Below, piece after piece: positions 34,327 to 42,891 of a DNA stretch of 64,000 nt. The notes beneath the pieces were generated by a model, which saw nothing but the letters and a program-made list of their open reading frames with translations, had not been told where the DNA came from and searched no databases. Positions within the stretch are counted from its first letter, which is position 1; each line of letters begins with the position of its first letter. The stretch is from JADGRA01 sp052143535. GTDB lineage: Bacteria; Myxococcota; Myxococcia; Myxococcales; Myxococcaceae. The DNA lies in the NCBI GenBank assembly GCA_052143535.1, contig JBKQSS010000062.1:1-64000 (forward strand), given 5' to 3'. Position numbers and translations under genes: made by a program.

Positions 34327-35529
34327 ATGCGACCTCTTTTCGTGCCGTTGCTGGTGGCCTTGGGCGTCCTCGCGGGCTGCCACAAGACGGAGCCGGCCCC
34401 GCAAAGCACGGCCCCCAACCCCGGCACGCCCACCGCGCCGGTGCACCACCCGTCACGCCCGGTGCTGGTGGAGCCCCTGGCGGTATGCGAGTCGCACGGC
34501 GCCTCCCCGCTGGAGGCGGCCCACGCCGCCTACGAGGCCGAGGACTACAAGCGGGCCCTCTCCTGTGCCGCCGAGGCGGCGGCCCGCAGTCCAGACGACC
34601 CGGCAGCCCACAGCGAGCGCGCCGCAGCGCTGTCTGCGGTGGGCCGCTTCGACGAGGCGCGGCTTGCCTACGCCCGGGCGCTGGCCCTCGACCCAGACCA
34701 TCTGGACGCGCTTTTGGGTGCAGCGCACCTCTACGGGGTTAGCCTTCCCTCGACGCGGGACAACGACGAGCTGGCCTTCCTCTATTCCGAGCGCGGCCGC
34801 GAGCTCGCCGCTGACGGCGAAGACGAGGAGCTCAGCGCCCAATTTGCGCTGCTCTCGGCCATGGCCGCCAATGACTTGGGCGAGGCGACGCTGGCCTTGC
34901 AGCGGGCCGAGGAAGCGGCGCGCGTCCTTGCCGGCGACTCGGACGTGGCTTACGAGCGCGCTGTCGCGCTCTTCGAGCTCTGCCGCTTTGACGAGGCCCG
35001 GACCGCCTTCGTTGGCCTGCGCAAGGACCCGGAGCATGCGCCCCATGCCTACGAGCACCTCGGCCTGCTGCTCGAGCGCGAGGGAAAGTGGGCCGAGGCC
35101 GAGGAAAGCTTCAAACGCGCCCAGGAGCTAGCTCCCGAGGACTTCCCGCCACCGGTCTTGCTCTCGGAGCGAGACTTTCGAGACGCCGTCGCCCGGGCGG
35201 TGCGGGCTCTCCCCAAGGACATGCAGAAGGATTTGCGCGGCGTGCCGGTGACGACGGAGGAAATTCCCCAGGACGAGGACTTGCGTGACGGGGACCCGCC
35301 GCTTTCGCCCACCATCCTCGGCCTCTTTCGTGGCCCCTCCCTCAGTGAGCCCTGTCCCGAGGGCGAGAAGGGCCCCTGTCGCTCGGTGGTGCTTTACCGG
35401 CGCAACCTCGCTCGCGCCGTCACCTCCGAGGAGGAGCTGCTCGAGCAGATTCGGGTGACGCTCCTCCACGAGGTGGGCCATCTCCGGGGCGAGGACGACA
35501 TGGAGCTCGCCGCCCGTGGCCTCGAATAG
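34327..35529 (+). CDS. TPR lipoprotein with C-terminal zincin (HExxH) domain (400 aa)
   Basis: Lipobox VLAGC at residues 14-18 predicts a lipid-anchored, periplasm-facing protein. Residues 60-280 are TPR-like repeats (YKRALSCAAEAAARSPDD, WAEAEESFKRAQELAPED). Residues 290-400 match the PF06262-type metallopeptidase family: ILGLFRG, SVVLYRRNL, then LLEQIRVTLLHEVGHLRGED with zinc ligands His381, His385 and probable third ligand Asp390/391. In that family the domain is usually a stand-alone cytoplasmic protein of about 120-150 aa; here it is fused to an exported TPR lipoprotein. Catalytic activity is inferred. Confidence 0.85.
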   Translation: MRPLFVPLLVALGVLAGCHKTEPAPQSTAPNPGTPTAPVHHPSRPVLVEPLAVCESHGASPLEAAHAAYEAEDYKRALSCAAEAAARSPDDPAAHSERAAALSAVGRFDEARLAYARALALDPDHLDALLGAAHLYGVSLPSTRDNDELAFLYSERGRELAADGEDEELSAQFALLSAMAANDLGEATLALQRAEEAARVLAGDSDVAYERAVALFELCRFDEARTAFVGLRKDPEHAPHAYEHLGLLLEREGKWAEAEESFKRAQELAPEDFPPPVLLSERDFRDAVARAVRALPKDMQKDLRGVPVTTEEIPQDEDLRDGDPPLSPTILGLFRGPSLSEPCPEGEKGPCRSVVLYRRNLARAVTSEEELLEQIRVTLLHEVGHLRGEDDMELAARGLE

Positions 35530-36691
35530 GGCCGTGGTCTCGGCCAAGGCGGCACGCGCGCTCCGGCACCTGCGCCCTTGGTGTTGGCGCACCGAGTTGG
35601 TGGAACCGCCGGCCGGAGACGCCCCAGGCCCGGTGGTGAGCGTCGTCGACCCGGGTGGAAACCCGGTTGGCCAGGCCCTCTACGCCAGGACCTCGCCCTT
35701 GGCGCTGCGGTTGCTGACCCGTCGGGGCCCGGACGAGGAGCCCATCGACGAGGGCTTCTTCCAACGCCGCCTCGAGGCATCCATCCAAAGGCGCGCCCCG
35801 CTTTTGCCTCGCCAGGCGCTGCGTCTGGTGCACGGCGAGTCGGACCTCCTGCCGGGCCTGGTGGTCGACCGCTACGGCAGCGCGCTGGTGCTGCAGTCTC
35901 TGTCCGAAGGCATGGACGCCCGGGAAGGCTTGCTCGCGCGCCTCCTGGTGCAGCTGACGGGCGCCACCCGGGTGGTGGCCCGCGACGACGGGAGCGGACG
36001 GGACTTCGAGGGGCTGCCCCGTGAGGTGCGCCAGCTGCACGGCAAAGGAGCGGCGGTGGTGGACTTCAAAGAGGGCGAGAACTCCTTCCGAGTAGATTTG
36101 CTGAACGACATGAAGACCGGCGCCTTCTTGGACCAGGCCGACAACCATCTTCGGGCGGGGCAGCTCGGTGGCGGGCGGACGCTGGACTGTTTCAGCTACC
36201 ACGGCGGGTTTGCCCTGGCCCTGGCGCAGCACGGCGACGAGGTGCTGGCGGTGGAGCAGGACGCGGACGCGGCCGAGCGGCTGCGGGAGAACGCTGCTCG
36301 AAACGGTCACTCCAACGTGCAGGTGCATACGGCCAACGCCTTCGACGTCCTGCATGACTTCGACCGCACCGGCGAGCGCTTCGACACGGTGGTGCTGGAC
36401 CCGCCGGGGCTGGCCAAGCGCAGCAAGGGGCCCGACGCCGCCATGCGCGCCTACCGCGAGCTCAACGTGCGGGCACTGCGCCTGTTGCGGCCGGAGGGCC
36501 TCCTCGTCAGTTGCTCCTGCTCCGGGAAAGTCTCCCCAGCGGCCTTCGAGGAGATGTTGCTCGGCGCGGCCGAGGACGTCCGGCGGCCGATTCAAATTCT
36601 CGAGCGCCGCGGGCCAGGCGCAGACCATCCAGTCTTGGGCGGCCTTCCCGAGACGGAGTACCTCAAGGCCTTCTTCCTCCGGGCGCTATGA
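35516..36691 (+). CDS. RlmI-like rRNA (cytosine-C5) methyltransferase (391 aa)
   Basis: COG1092 family SAM-dependent RNA methyltransferase. An N-terminal PUA-like part (VSVVDPGGNPVGQALY) is followed by the family segment LPGLVVDRYG, then FLDQADNH, SAM motif I TLDCFSYHGGFALALA, acidic motif II VLAVEQDADA, catalytic VVLDPPGLAKRSK and SCSCSGKVSPAAF. It probably modifies 23S rRNA, but the exact base is not given by sequence alone. The GTG start overlaps the upstream gene by 14 nt. Confidence 0.9.
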   Translation: MASNRAVVSAKAARALRHLRPWCWRTELVEPPAGDAPGPVVSVVDPGGNPVGQALYARTSPLALRLLTRRGPDEEPIDEGFFQRRLEASIQRRAPLLPRQALRLVHGESDLLPGLVVDRYGSALVLQSLSEGMDAREGLLARLLVQLTGATRVVARDDGSGRDFEGLPREVRQLHGKGAAVVDFKEGENSFRVDLLNDMKTGAFLDQADNHLRAGQLGGGRTLDCFSYHGGFALALAQHGDEVLAVEQDADAAERLRENAARNGHSNVQVHTANAFDVLHDFDRTGERFDTVVLDPPGLAKRSKGPDAAMRAYRELNVRALRLLRPEGLLVSCSCSGKVSPAAFEEMLLGAAEDVRRPIQILERRGPGADHPVLGGLPETEYLKAFFLRAL

Positions 36692-36990
36692 GGCGCGACT
36701 GCCTGGCACCGTGGCTTTTTCTGTGGGCCCTTCTCGGGTGCGCGGCGGCCTCGCCGGTGCCGGTTGGCTCGACTGCGGAAACCCAGCTTCACGCGCCCTG
36801 CCCAGCGAGCGGCGTGTGCGCCGAGCCGCTCAGCTGCACCGGTGGGGGGGACTCGGGTGAGGAGGCCACCTGCGAGCTCGGTTGCTACGGCGGGTGCCCG
36901 GCGCCGCTCACCTGCATGGCTCGTCCGGACGGACAAACCGGCGGCGTGTGCCAGCCGCCCCCCAAGCACTCCCATCCCTTTGGAAACTGA
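36688..36990 (+). CDS. small Cys-rich lipoprotein (100 aa)
   Basis: Signal peptide with lipobox ALLGC (Cys17). The mature part has eight or more Cys in a pattern like small secreted disulfide-rich domains (APCPASGVCAEPLSC; CELGCYGGCPAPLTC; GGVCQPPP), typical of many myxobacterial surface lipoproteins. Start overlaps the stop of the methyltransferase (ATGA), so translation is coupled, though the functions look unrelated. The longer open frame upstream is a shadow. Confidence 0.7.
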   Translation: MRRDCLAPWLFLWALLGCAAASPVPVGSTAETQLHAPCPASGVCAEPLSCTGGGDSGEEATCELGCYGGCPAPLTCMARPDGQTGGVCQPPPKHSHPFGN

Positions 36991-37020
36991 CGAGGCGCAA
37001 GGCCCTCTTTGGCGGGGTGG

Positions 37021-37554
37021 CTACCCAGCCAAGTCCAGGTCCGCCCGAAGCCGCTTGGTGATGGCGAAGTACTCGGTCCGGCCAAACGGGACGTTGAGAA
37101 TGTGGAAGTCCTTCCGCGAGAGCCCGACGCAGCCGAAGCAGTAGGTGCAGTCCGCCAGGTTGCGCGACAGCACCAGGTAGGCGCTGGCGCTGCAATTCTC
37201 GCTGCGCAAGCAGTAGGCGCAAGCGTGGCAATTCTTGCAGTCCACGCAGTGGCTGCAGTTGTTGCAGAGCTGGCACCTCGTACAGTGCGTGCACTGGTGA
37301 CAGGCGTCGCAGGACTTGCAGAACATGCAGTCCGCGCAGCGCTCGCATTCGGTACAACCGTAGGAGCCGGGGTTGGCGGCGTCCGAGCCGGCGGCCCGCA
37401 CCAGGCCCGACAGTCGCTCGAGAAACTCCCGACGGCCGAGGGCGGCAATGGCCACTCGAGCCAGAGCGGCCTCGTCCGGTGCAGCCGAGCTGGGGCGAAC
37501 CCGGGATTCGGGGAGCACGGACGTCAAGGTTAGCACCGTCCCGAGCGAAGTCAC
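37021..37554 (-). CDS. cysteine-triplet repeat protein (177 aa), unknown function
   Basis: Cysteine stands at every third residue from 67 to 115 without a break (17 Cys), then again at 121, 136, 139 and 142, all in the same phase: 21 in total. The residues between are mostly polar. The C-terminal block CFGCVGLSRKDFHILN with FGRTEYFA resembles a domain I have seen in uncharacterised bacterial proteins, especially of candidate phyla. Possible roles are metal binding (Fe-S, Zn) or a short-turn disulfide or beta-helical stack. GTG start at 37554, or GTG 37518. Only 30 bp separate it from divergent uvrD. Confidence 0.8.
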   Translation of the reverse strand: MTSLGTVLTLTSVLPESRVRPSSAAPDEAALARVAIAALGRREFLERLSGLVRAAGSDAANPGSYGCTECERCADCMFCKSCDACHQCTHCTRCQLCNNCSHCVDCKNCHACAYCLRSENCSASAYLVLSRNLADCTYCFGCVGLSRKDFHILNVPFGRTEYFAITKRLRADLDLAG

Positions 37555-37584
37555 CGCTAGGCGCTATGCGTCCTCCCCCCACGG

Positions 37585-39615
37585 ATGGACCTCTCAGGCC
37601 TCAACCCGGAACAACGCGAGGCGGTCACCACCCCACGCGGGCCTCTCTTGGTGCTGGCCGGCGCCGGCAGCGGCAAGACGCGCGTCATCGTCCACCGCAT
37701 CGCCTGGCTTTTGTCCAAGGGCGCCCGGCCCGGCTCCATCCTGGCCGTCACCTTCACCAACAAAGCGGCGGCCGAATTGAAGGAGCGCCTCACCCGTCTG
37801 GCCGGCCGCCCCGCGGCCGAGGTGTGGGTGTCCACCTTCCATGCGCTCGGGGCCGAGGTGGCGCGCCAGGACTTGTTCCGGCTGGGCTGGCCGAAACGCT
37901 TCGCCGTGGCCGACGCGGGGGACCAGCTGGCTCTGGTGCGCCGGCTACTGCGCAGTGTGTCCCTCGACCAGCGGGCACTGGACGCGCGCCGCGTGGTGGC
38001 GGCCATCTCCCGGGCGAAGAATTCGGGCCTGCCCCTGGTGAAGGAGGCCGCCCGGGAGGGGGATGACTGCGGCCGGCTGGCGGCCGAAGCCTTTCCGCTC
38101 TACCAACGGGCACTCCGGGCGCAGGGTGCGGTGGACTTCGACGACCTCATCCTCTTGCCCTTGCAGCTCTTCCGCGAGCACCCGGACGTGCTGGCCCGCT
38201 GGCGCCGGCGCTTCCAGACGCTCCTCGTGGACGAATTCCAAGACACCAACCCACCGCAACTGGAGTTTGTCCGGCTGCTGGCGGGGGCCAGAGCGGACGT
38301 CTGCGCTGTGGGAGACGATGACCAGTGCATTTACGGCTGGCGCGGTGCCGAGGTGCGCAACATTTTGGACTTCCAGCGCCATTTCCCCGGGACCAGGGAG
38401 GTGGTGCTCAGCCGCAACTACCGCTCGGCAGGGCCGGTCCTGGCGGCGGCCAGCGCCGTCATTTCTGCCCTCCCCGAGCGGCGAGAAAAACAGCTGTCGG
38501 CCGAACGGCCGGAGGGCGTCCCGGTACAGGTGGTGGTGCTGCCGGGCGAAGACGACGAGGCGGACTGGGTGGCTCGCGCCGTGGAGAAGCGACTCGAGGC
38601 GGGCCTCGCGCCCGAGCAAGTGGCCGTCTTGTACCGGACCAACGGACAGTCCCGGCCCCTGGAGGAAAGCCTTCGCGCCCGGGGACTTCCCTTCGAGGTG
38701 CTGGGCGGCACCGAATTCTTTCACCAGCGAGAGGTGAAGGACGTGGTGGCCTACCTCAAGGCGCTGGCCAACCCCCTCGACGAGGTGTCGCTGTTGCGCA
38801 TCATCAACGTGCCGGCCCGGGGGATTGGCGACGCCACCATGGAATGCCTCCTGGCCCACGCCCGAAGCCGGGGCCTGGGCGTCCAGCAGACGCTGGCAGT
38901 GGCCGGCGCGGTGCCCGGGCTGTCCCCTGGGGCGGCCACCCGGGTGGAGGGCTTCTCGGCCTTGCTGAGCCGGATGCGGCAGCGGCTAACGGCCGAGCCG
39001 ATGGGGCAGGTGGCGCGCTCCCTGCTGGTGGAGATTGGCTTCGCCGAGGACACCCGCGCCGGGGCAAAGGACGCAAGCGTGGCGCAGGCGCGCTTGCGTG
39101 GCGTGGAGGGCGTGCTCGCCTCTCTCGAGGCCTACCAGAGCCGCCAGGGCCCGCGGGCCGACCTGATTTCCTGGCTCAACCGCCTGTCGCTCGACGCCCG
39201 GGAGGAGGAGCAGGCCCCCGAGCGGGGCCGCGTGGCCCTCATGACGCTGCATGCTGCGAAGGGCCTCGAGTTTCGGGTGGTGTTTGTGGTGGGCCTCGAG
39301 GAGGGGCTGTTGCCCCACGCCGGAATGCTGGGCGAGCCCCCCAACCTGGACGAAGAACGGCGACTGGCCTACGTCGGCTTCACCCGGGCTCGCGACGAGC
39401 TGGTGCTCACCCGCGCCGCGAGCCGCCTGCGGCGGGGGCGCGAGGTGCTGCGCACTCCCTCCCGTTTCCTCCAGGACCTCCCGGCCCAAGGCGTCGTGCT
39501 GTCTGACCTCACCCTCGCCGCCCCCCGGCCGGCCAGTCCCGGAGACGGCACCGTCTTCGCCCGGCTGCGCGAACAGTTCCGGGCGGCCGGGGCCGAGGAA
39601 CCCCCGTCTGCTTGA
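37585..39615 (+). CDS. uvrD: UvrD/PcrA/Rep-type DNA helicase (676 aa)
   Basis: SF1A 3'-5' helicase of repair and replication restart. Motifs in order: LNPEQREAV (Q-motif), Walker A AGAGSGKT, TFTNKAAAEL, VDEFQDTN (motif II), GDDDQCIYGWRGA (III), LSRNYRS (IV), MTLHAAKGLEF (V), and RRLAYVGFTRARDEL (VI). Length is between Rep (673) and PcrA (about 720-740); the C-terminal tail of PcrA/UvrD that binds RNA polymerase is short or absent here. ATG start with canonical N-terminus. Confidence 0.96.
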   Translation: MDLSGLNPEQREAVTTPRGPLLVLAGAGSGKTRVIVHRIAWLLSKGARPGSILAVTFTNKAAAELKERLTRLAGRPAAEVWVSTFHALGAEVARQDLFRLGWPKRFAVADAGDQLALVRRLLRSVSLDQRALDARRVVAAISRAKNSGLPLVKEAAREGDDCGRLAAEAFPLYQRALRAQGAVDFDDLILLPLQLFREHPDVLARWRRRFQTLLVDEFQDTNPPQLEFVRLLAGARADVCAVGDDDQCIYGWRGAEVRNILDFQRHFPGTREVVLSRNYRSAGPVLAAASAVISALPERREKQLSAERPEGVPVQVVVLPGEDDEADWVARAVEKRLEAGLAPEQVAVLYRTNGQSRPLEESLRARGLPFEVLGGTEFFHQREVKDVVAYLKALANPLDEVSLLRIINVPARGIGDATMECLLAHARSRGLGVQQTLAVAGAVPGLSPGAATRVEGFSALLSRMRQRLTAEPMGQVARSLLVEIGFAEDTRAGAKDASVAQARLRGVEGVLASLEAYQSRQGPRADLISWLNRLSLDAREEEQAPERGRVALMTLHAAKGLEFRVVFVVGLEEGLLPHAGMLGEPPNLDEERRLAYVGFTRARDELVLTRAASRLRRGREVLRTPSRFLQDLPAQGVVLSDLTLAAPRPASPGDGTVFARLREQFRAAGAEEPPSA

Positions 39616-39640
39616 CTTACGGGGCAGCTCCCTCTAGATG
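39612..39640 (+). promoter_or_regulatory. candidate promoter for rplM-rpsI
   Basis: TTGACT (39612-39617), a 17-nt spacer and TAGATG (39635-39640) lie across the end of uvrD, about 55 nt upstream of rplM. The -35 matches 5 of 6 positions; the -10 only 3 of 6. A promoter is expected here because ribosomal genes follow a helicase gene. Confidence 0.4.
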
Positions 39641-39694
39641 GGCACCCTTTTTCCCTCGCGGCGTTTGGCGGGGTCGGCCCCGGAGTGTCGTTCG

Positions 39695-40141
39695 ATGTCG
39701 CACAGGACTTACAGCGCACGGCCCGTTGACGTGAAGCGGGCGTGGCACGTCGTGGACGTGGCCGACAAGGTCCTCGGCCGCGCGGCGAGCCAGATTGCCA
39801 CCCTCCTCAAGGGGAAGCACAAGGCCATCTACACGCCCTCCTTGGACACCGGGGACCACGTCATCGTCATCAACGCCGCTCGCGTCAAGGTGACCGGGAC
39901 GAAGGAGAGCAAGAAGCTCTACTACCGCCACCCGCGCGCCGGCTTCCCTGGAGCCCTGAAGACCACCAATCTCGCCGCCCTGCGGGCACGCCACCCCGAG
40001 GACATTGTTCTCAACGCTGTTCGCCGGATGCTTCCACGCAATGCGCTGGGCCGACAGATGATGACCAAGCTGCGCGTCTACCCGGGCGACACCCACCCCC
40101 ACGCGGCCCAGAAGCCCGAGCCCCGCCAGGTCGAGGCCTGA
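39695..40141 (+). CDS. rplM: 50S ribosomal protein L13 (148 aa)
   Basis: Clear L13: ARPVDVKRAWHVVDVADKVLGRAASQIA, LKGKHKAIYTPSLDTGDHVIVINA, KLYYRHPRAGFPGALK, AVRRMLPRNALGRQMM and LRVYPGDTHPHAAQKPE. Start ATG 39695, GGAG about 10 nt upstream; the frame is open 19 codons earlier but non-conserved. Precedes rpsI by 2 nt, the conserved bacterial pair. Confidence 0.98.
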   Translation: MSHRTYSARPVDVKRAWHVVDVADKVLGRAASQIATLLKGKHKAIYTPSLDTGDHVIVINAARVKVTGTKESKKLYYRHPRAGFPGALKTTNLAALRARHPEDIVLNAVRRMLPRNALGRQMMTKLRVYPGDTHPHAAQKPEPRQVEA

Positions 40142-40143
40142 AG

Positions 40144-40545
40144 ATGCCCATTCACGCAGAGAAGGGGTTTTACGCCACCGGACGCCGCAAGGAGTCCACC
40201 GCCCGGGTGTGGCTGAAGGAAGGCACCGGCGTCGTCATCATCAACGACCGGCCAATCGACGAATACTTCGGGCGGGAAACGTCGAAGATGATTCTGCACC
40301 AGCCGCTGCAAGTCCTCGAGCAGCTCGGCAAGGTGGACATCACCGTCAACGTCCGCGGCGGCGGTCTCTCCGGCCAGGCCGGGGCCATCCGTCACGGGCT
40401 TGCCCGAGCGCTGTGCGAGTTCAACCCGGAGTTCCGTGCCCCGCTGAAGAAAGCGGGCTTCCTCACTCGCGACGCCCGCGTGGTGGAGCGCAAGAAGTAC
40501 GGCCAGCCCGGAGCGCGCCGGCGCTTCCAGTTCAGCAAGCGCTGA
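40144..40545 (+). CDS. rpsI: 30S ribosomal protein S9 (133 aa)
   Basis: S9 with YATGRRKESTARVWLKEGTG, NVRGGGLSGQAGAIRHGLARAL, GFLTRDARVVERKKYGQPGARR and the characteristic C-terminal Gln-Phe-Ser-Lys-Arg end whose basic tail reaches the P-site tRNA. Starts 2 nt after rplM. Confidence 0.98.
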   Translation: MPIHAEKGFYATGRRKESTARVWLKEGTGVVIINDRPIDEYFGRETSKMILHQPLQVLEQLGKVDITVNVRGGGLSGQAGAIRHGLARALCEFNPEFRAPLKKAGFLTRDARVVERKKYGQPGARRRFQFSKR

Positions 40546-40645
40546 TCCACCGCCGTCCCCCCACAACCCGCCCGAGGGGCCTGGTGGCGACAGTTGCCTG
40601 ACCTTCCCCAGGCCGGGTGCTAGGCTTCCCAGTCGGCTCAACTCG

Positions 40646-41983
40646 ATGGAACTCAACGAGATCCTGCAGATCGCGCTGCGGGGCGGTGCGTCCGACATCC
40701 ACCTCAAGGCGGGCCTGCCGCCCATGTTCCGCGTGGACGGCTCGCTGGTGCCGCTCAAGGACGGCAAGCGGTTGCCACCCGAGGAAGTGGCCCGCATGGC
40801 GTTCGGCATCATGAACGAGTACCAACGCGAGCGCTTCAAGGCGAGTAACGAAGTGGACCTCGCTTACGGCGTGCCGGGCCTCGGGCGCTTCCGCGTCAAC
40901 GTCTTCCAGCAACGCGGGACGGTGGGGGCAGTCCTGCGCGTCATTCCCTTCAAGGTGATGACCATCCGGGACCTGATGCTTCCTCCGGTGCTGGAGAAAA
41001 TCGCGCTCGACGAGCGCGGGTTGGTGCTGGTGACGGGGACTACCGGCTCCGGAAAGAGCACCACGCTGGCGGCGATGATCGATCACATCAACGCCAACGA
41101 GACCAACCACATCATGACCATCGAGGACCCGATCGAGTTCCTGATTCGGGACAAGCGCTCCATCGTCAACCAGCGCGAGGTGGGGGTGGACACCATGTCC
41201 TTCAGCCAGGCGCTGAAGAGTGCCCTGCGCCAAGACCCGGACGTCATCCTGGTGGGCGAAATGCGGGACCTGGAGACCATCGAAACCGCGCTCACCGCGG
41301 CCGAGACCGGCCACTTGGTGATGTCCACCCTGCATACCCTCGACGCCACCGAGACCATCAACCGGATTGTGTCGGTGTTTCCGCCGTACCAGCAGAAGCA
41401 AGTCCGGCTCCAACTCGGCTCGGTGCTGAAGGCCGTCGTTTCGCAGCGCCTGGTGCCCAGGGCCGATGGGAAGGGCCGGGTGGCGGCGGTGGAAGTCCTC
41501 AAGGCAACCGCCCGCGTCCGCGAACTCATCGAGGACAAGGACCGCACCAAGGAAATTCCGGACGCCATCGCCCAGGGTCACCAGACGTACGGCACCCAGA
41601 CGTTTGACCAGTCGCTGATGCAGCTGGTGCGGCAGGGGCTCATTACCTACGACGAGGCCTACCGTCAGGCCAGCAACCCCGATGACTTCGCGCTGCGCTT
41701 CAGCGGCATCAGCGCCACCGGCGACAGCAAGTGGGACGACTTCGAGGGGCGGACGGACGGCGCCAGCGCGCCCGGCTCCCTGGCCTTCGCCCAGCGCGGG
41801 GCCCCTGGCTCGGGAGCGCCGGCTGGCACTCCGGCGCGCCCGGCGGCTGCAGTCCCGCGGCCGCCGCCGCAACCGTTGCCCACGCCGCCGCGGTCGTCGA
41901 CTCCACCGGCACCTCGCACCGCCACCCCCCAGCCCCAGGCCGCGACCGGGGCCGACGACGACTTCCAAATCGAGCGCTTCTAG
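40646..41983 (+). CDS. pilT: type IV pilus retraction ATPase PilT with long C-terminal tail (445 aa)
   Basis: Secretion-type hexameric ATPase that retracts type IV pili. N-terminal PAS-like part (ASDIHLKAGLPPMFRVDG), Walker A VTGTTGSGKSTTLAA, Asp-box MTIEDPIEF, Walker B region LRQDPDVILVGEMRD, His-box TGHLVMSTLHT. PilT normally ends near residue 345-375; here residues about 365-440 are Pro/Ala/Ser-rich and disordered, ending in an acidic-aromatic DDDFQIERF. The tail may be a linker to a partner. No pil neighbour is present. It may belong to the PilT/PilU group; close paralogues are common in myxobacteria. Confidence 0.93.
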   Translation: MELNEILQIALRGGASDIHLKAGLPPMFRVDGSLVPLKDGKRLPPEEVARMAFGIMNEYQRERFKASNEVDLAYGVPGLGRFRVNVFQQRGTVGAVLRVIPFKVMTIRDLMLPPVLEKIALDERGLVLVTGTTGSGKSTTLAAMIDHINANETNHIMTIEDPIEFLIRDKRSIVNQREVGVDTMSFSQALKSALRQDPDVILVGEMRDLETIETALTAAETGHLVMSTLHTLDATETINRIVSVFPPYQQKQVRLQLGSVLKAVVSQRLVPRADGKGRVAAVEVLKATARVRELIEDKDRTKEIPDAIAQGHQTYGTQTFDQSLMQLVRQGLITYDEAYRQASNPDDFALRFSGISATGDSKWDDFEGRTDGASAPGSLAFAQRGAPGSGAPAGTPARPAAAVPRPPPQPLPTPPRSSTPPAPRTATPQPQAATGADDDFQIERF

Positions 41984-42096
41984 GCGCAGCCTGCTCGGCT
42001 GGCTGTTCCTCCCGAGAAAGGCCGCCGCTGAATGCCGGAGCGCTTGCCTCCAAGGCTTTGAATCCGGCGATGCCCAGTACTAGGTTCTCGCCCCCG

Positions 42097-42864
42097 ATGG
42101 GCCGCCTCACTCTTCTCTGTCTCGCCGCGATGGCTGCCGGCTGCACCACCTTTGCCGGCAGCTCGACCAGGGCCCCGGTGTACGCGAGCGACGCTTCCAC
42201 CAACATGCGCCTTGGTAACGAGGCGCTGGCCGACCACCAGTACGGCATGGCCGAGAAGTACTTCGAGTACGTCAAGTTGAAGTACCCCTTCCTCGACGCC
42301 TCGCGAGAGGCCGAAGTCCGGATGGCCGACGTCAGCTTCGACCACGAGCTCTGGACCGAGGCGCGCGACCGCTACACCGTCTTCGTCAAGCTGCACCCCT
42401 CGTACTTCCGGGTGGACTACTGCGCCTACCGCGCCGCATTGACTTACTGGCGCGAGATGCCCAGCAGCCTCTTCATCCTCCCTCCACCCTCGGAGCGGGA
42501 GCAGACGCAAGTGAAGGGTGCCTGGGACAGCATGTCGACCTTTATCAAAACCTACCCCTCCTCGGTATACGTGCCGGAGGCGAAAAAATACGCCGAGGAC
42601 GCGCGCCAGAGGCTGGCCCAGCATGAGATGTACGTGGCCGACTTCTACGAGAAGCGTGGCCATCTGGAAGGGGCGGTGGGACGGCTGGAGACGCTGGTGA
42701 CGAAGTACCCGGGCCAGGACGAGGCCACCATCCTCTTCCGACTCTATGGCCTCTACATCCGGCTCAGCGACCCAGTGCACGCCCGGGGCGCCCTGGAGCG
42801 CATCGTCACCAGGCTTCCCGGAACGCCCGCCGCGCAGCGCGCGCAAGCCATGCTCGGAAGCTGA
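42097..42864 (+). CDS. bamD: BamD-like outer-membrane assembly lipoprotein (255 aa)
   Basis: Lipoprotein signal MGRLTLLCLAAMAAGC with Cys16, then TPR-like helices of the BamD/YfiO type (ALADHQYGMAEKYFEYVKLKYPFLD; FIKTYPSSVYVPEAKKYAEDARQRLAQHEMYVADFY). The motif HEMYVADFYEKRGHLEGAV is typical of BamD. BamD is the essential partner of BamA in beta-barrel insertion. ATG 42097 is used; ATG 42070 would add nine residues. Follows pilT on the same strand. Confidence 0.85.
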   Translation: MGRLTLLCLAAMAAGCTTFAGSSTRAPVYASDASTNMRLGNEALADHQYGMAEKYFEYVKLKYPFLDASREAEVRMADVSFDHELWTEARDRYTVFVKLHPSYFRVDYCAYRAALTYWREMPSSLFILPPPSEREQTQVKGAWDSMSTFIKTYPSSVYVPEAKKYAEDARQRLAQHEMYVADFYEKRGHLEGAVGRLETLVTKYPGQDEATILFRLYGLYIRLSDPVHARGALERIVTRLPGTPAAQRAQAMLGS

Positions 42865-42891
42865 GGACGGCTGTCGCCCCCCTTTGCAAGG

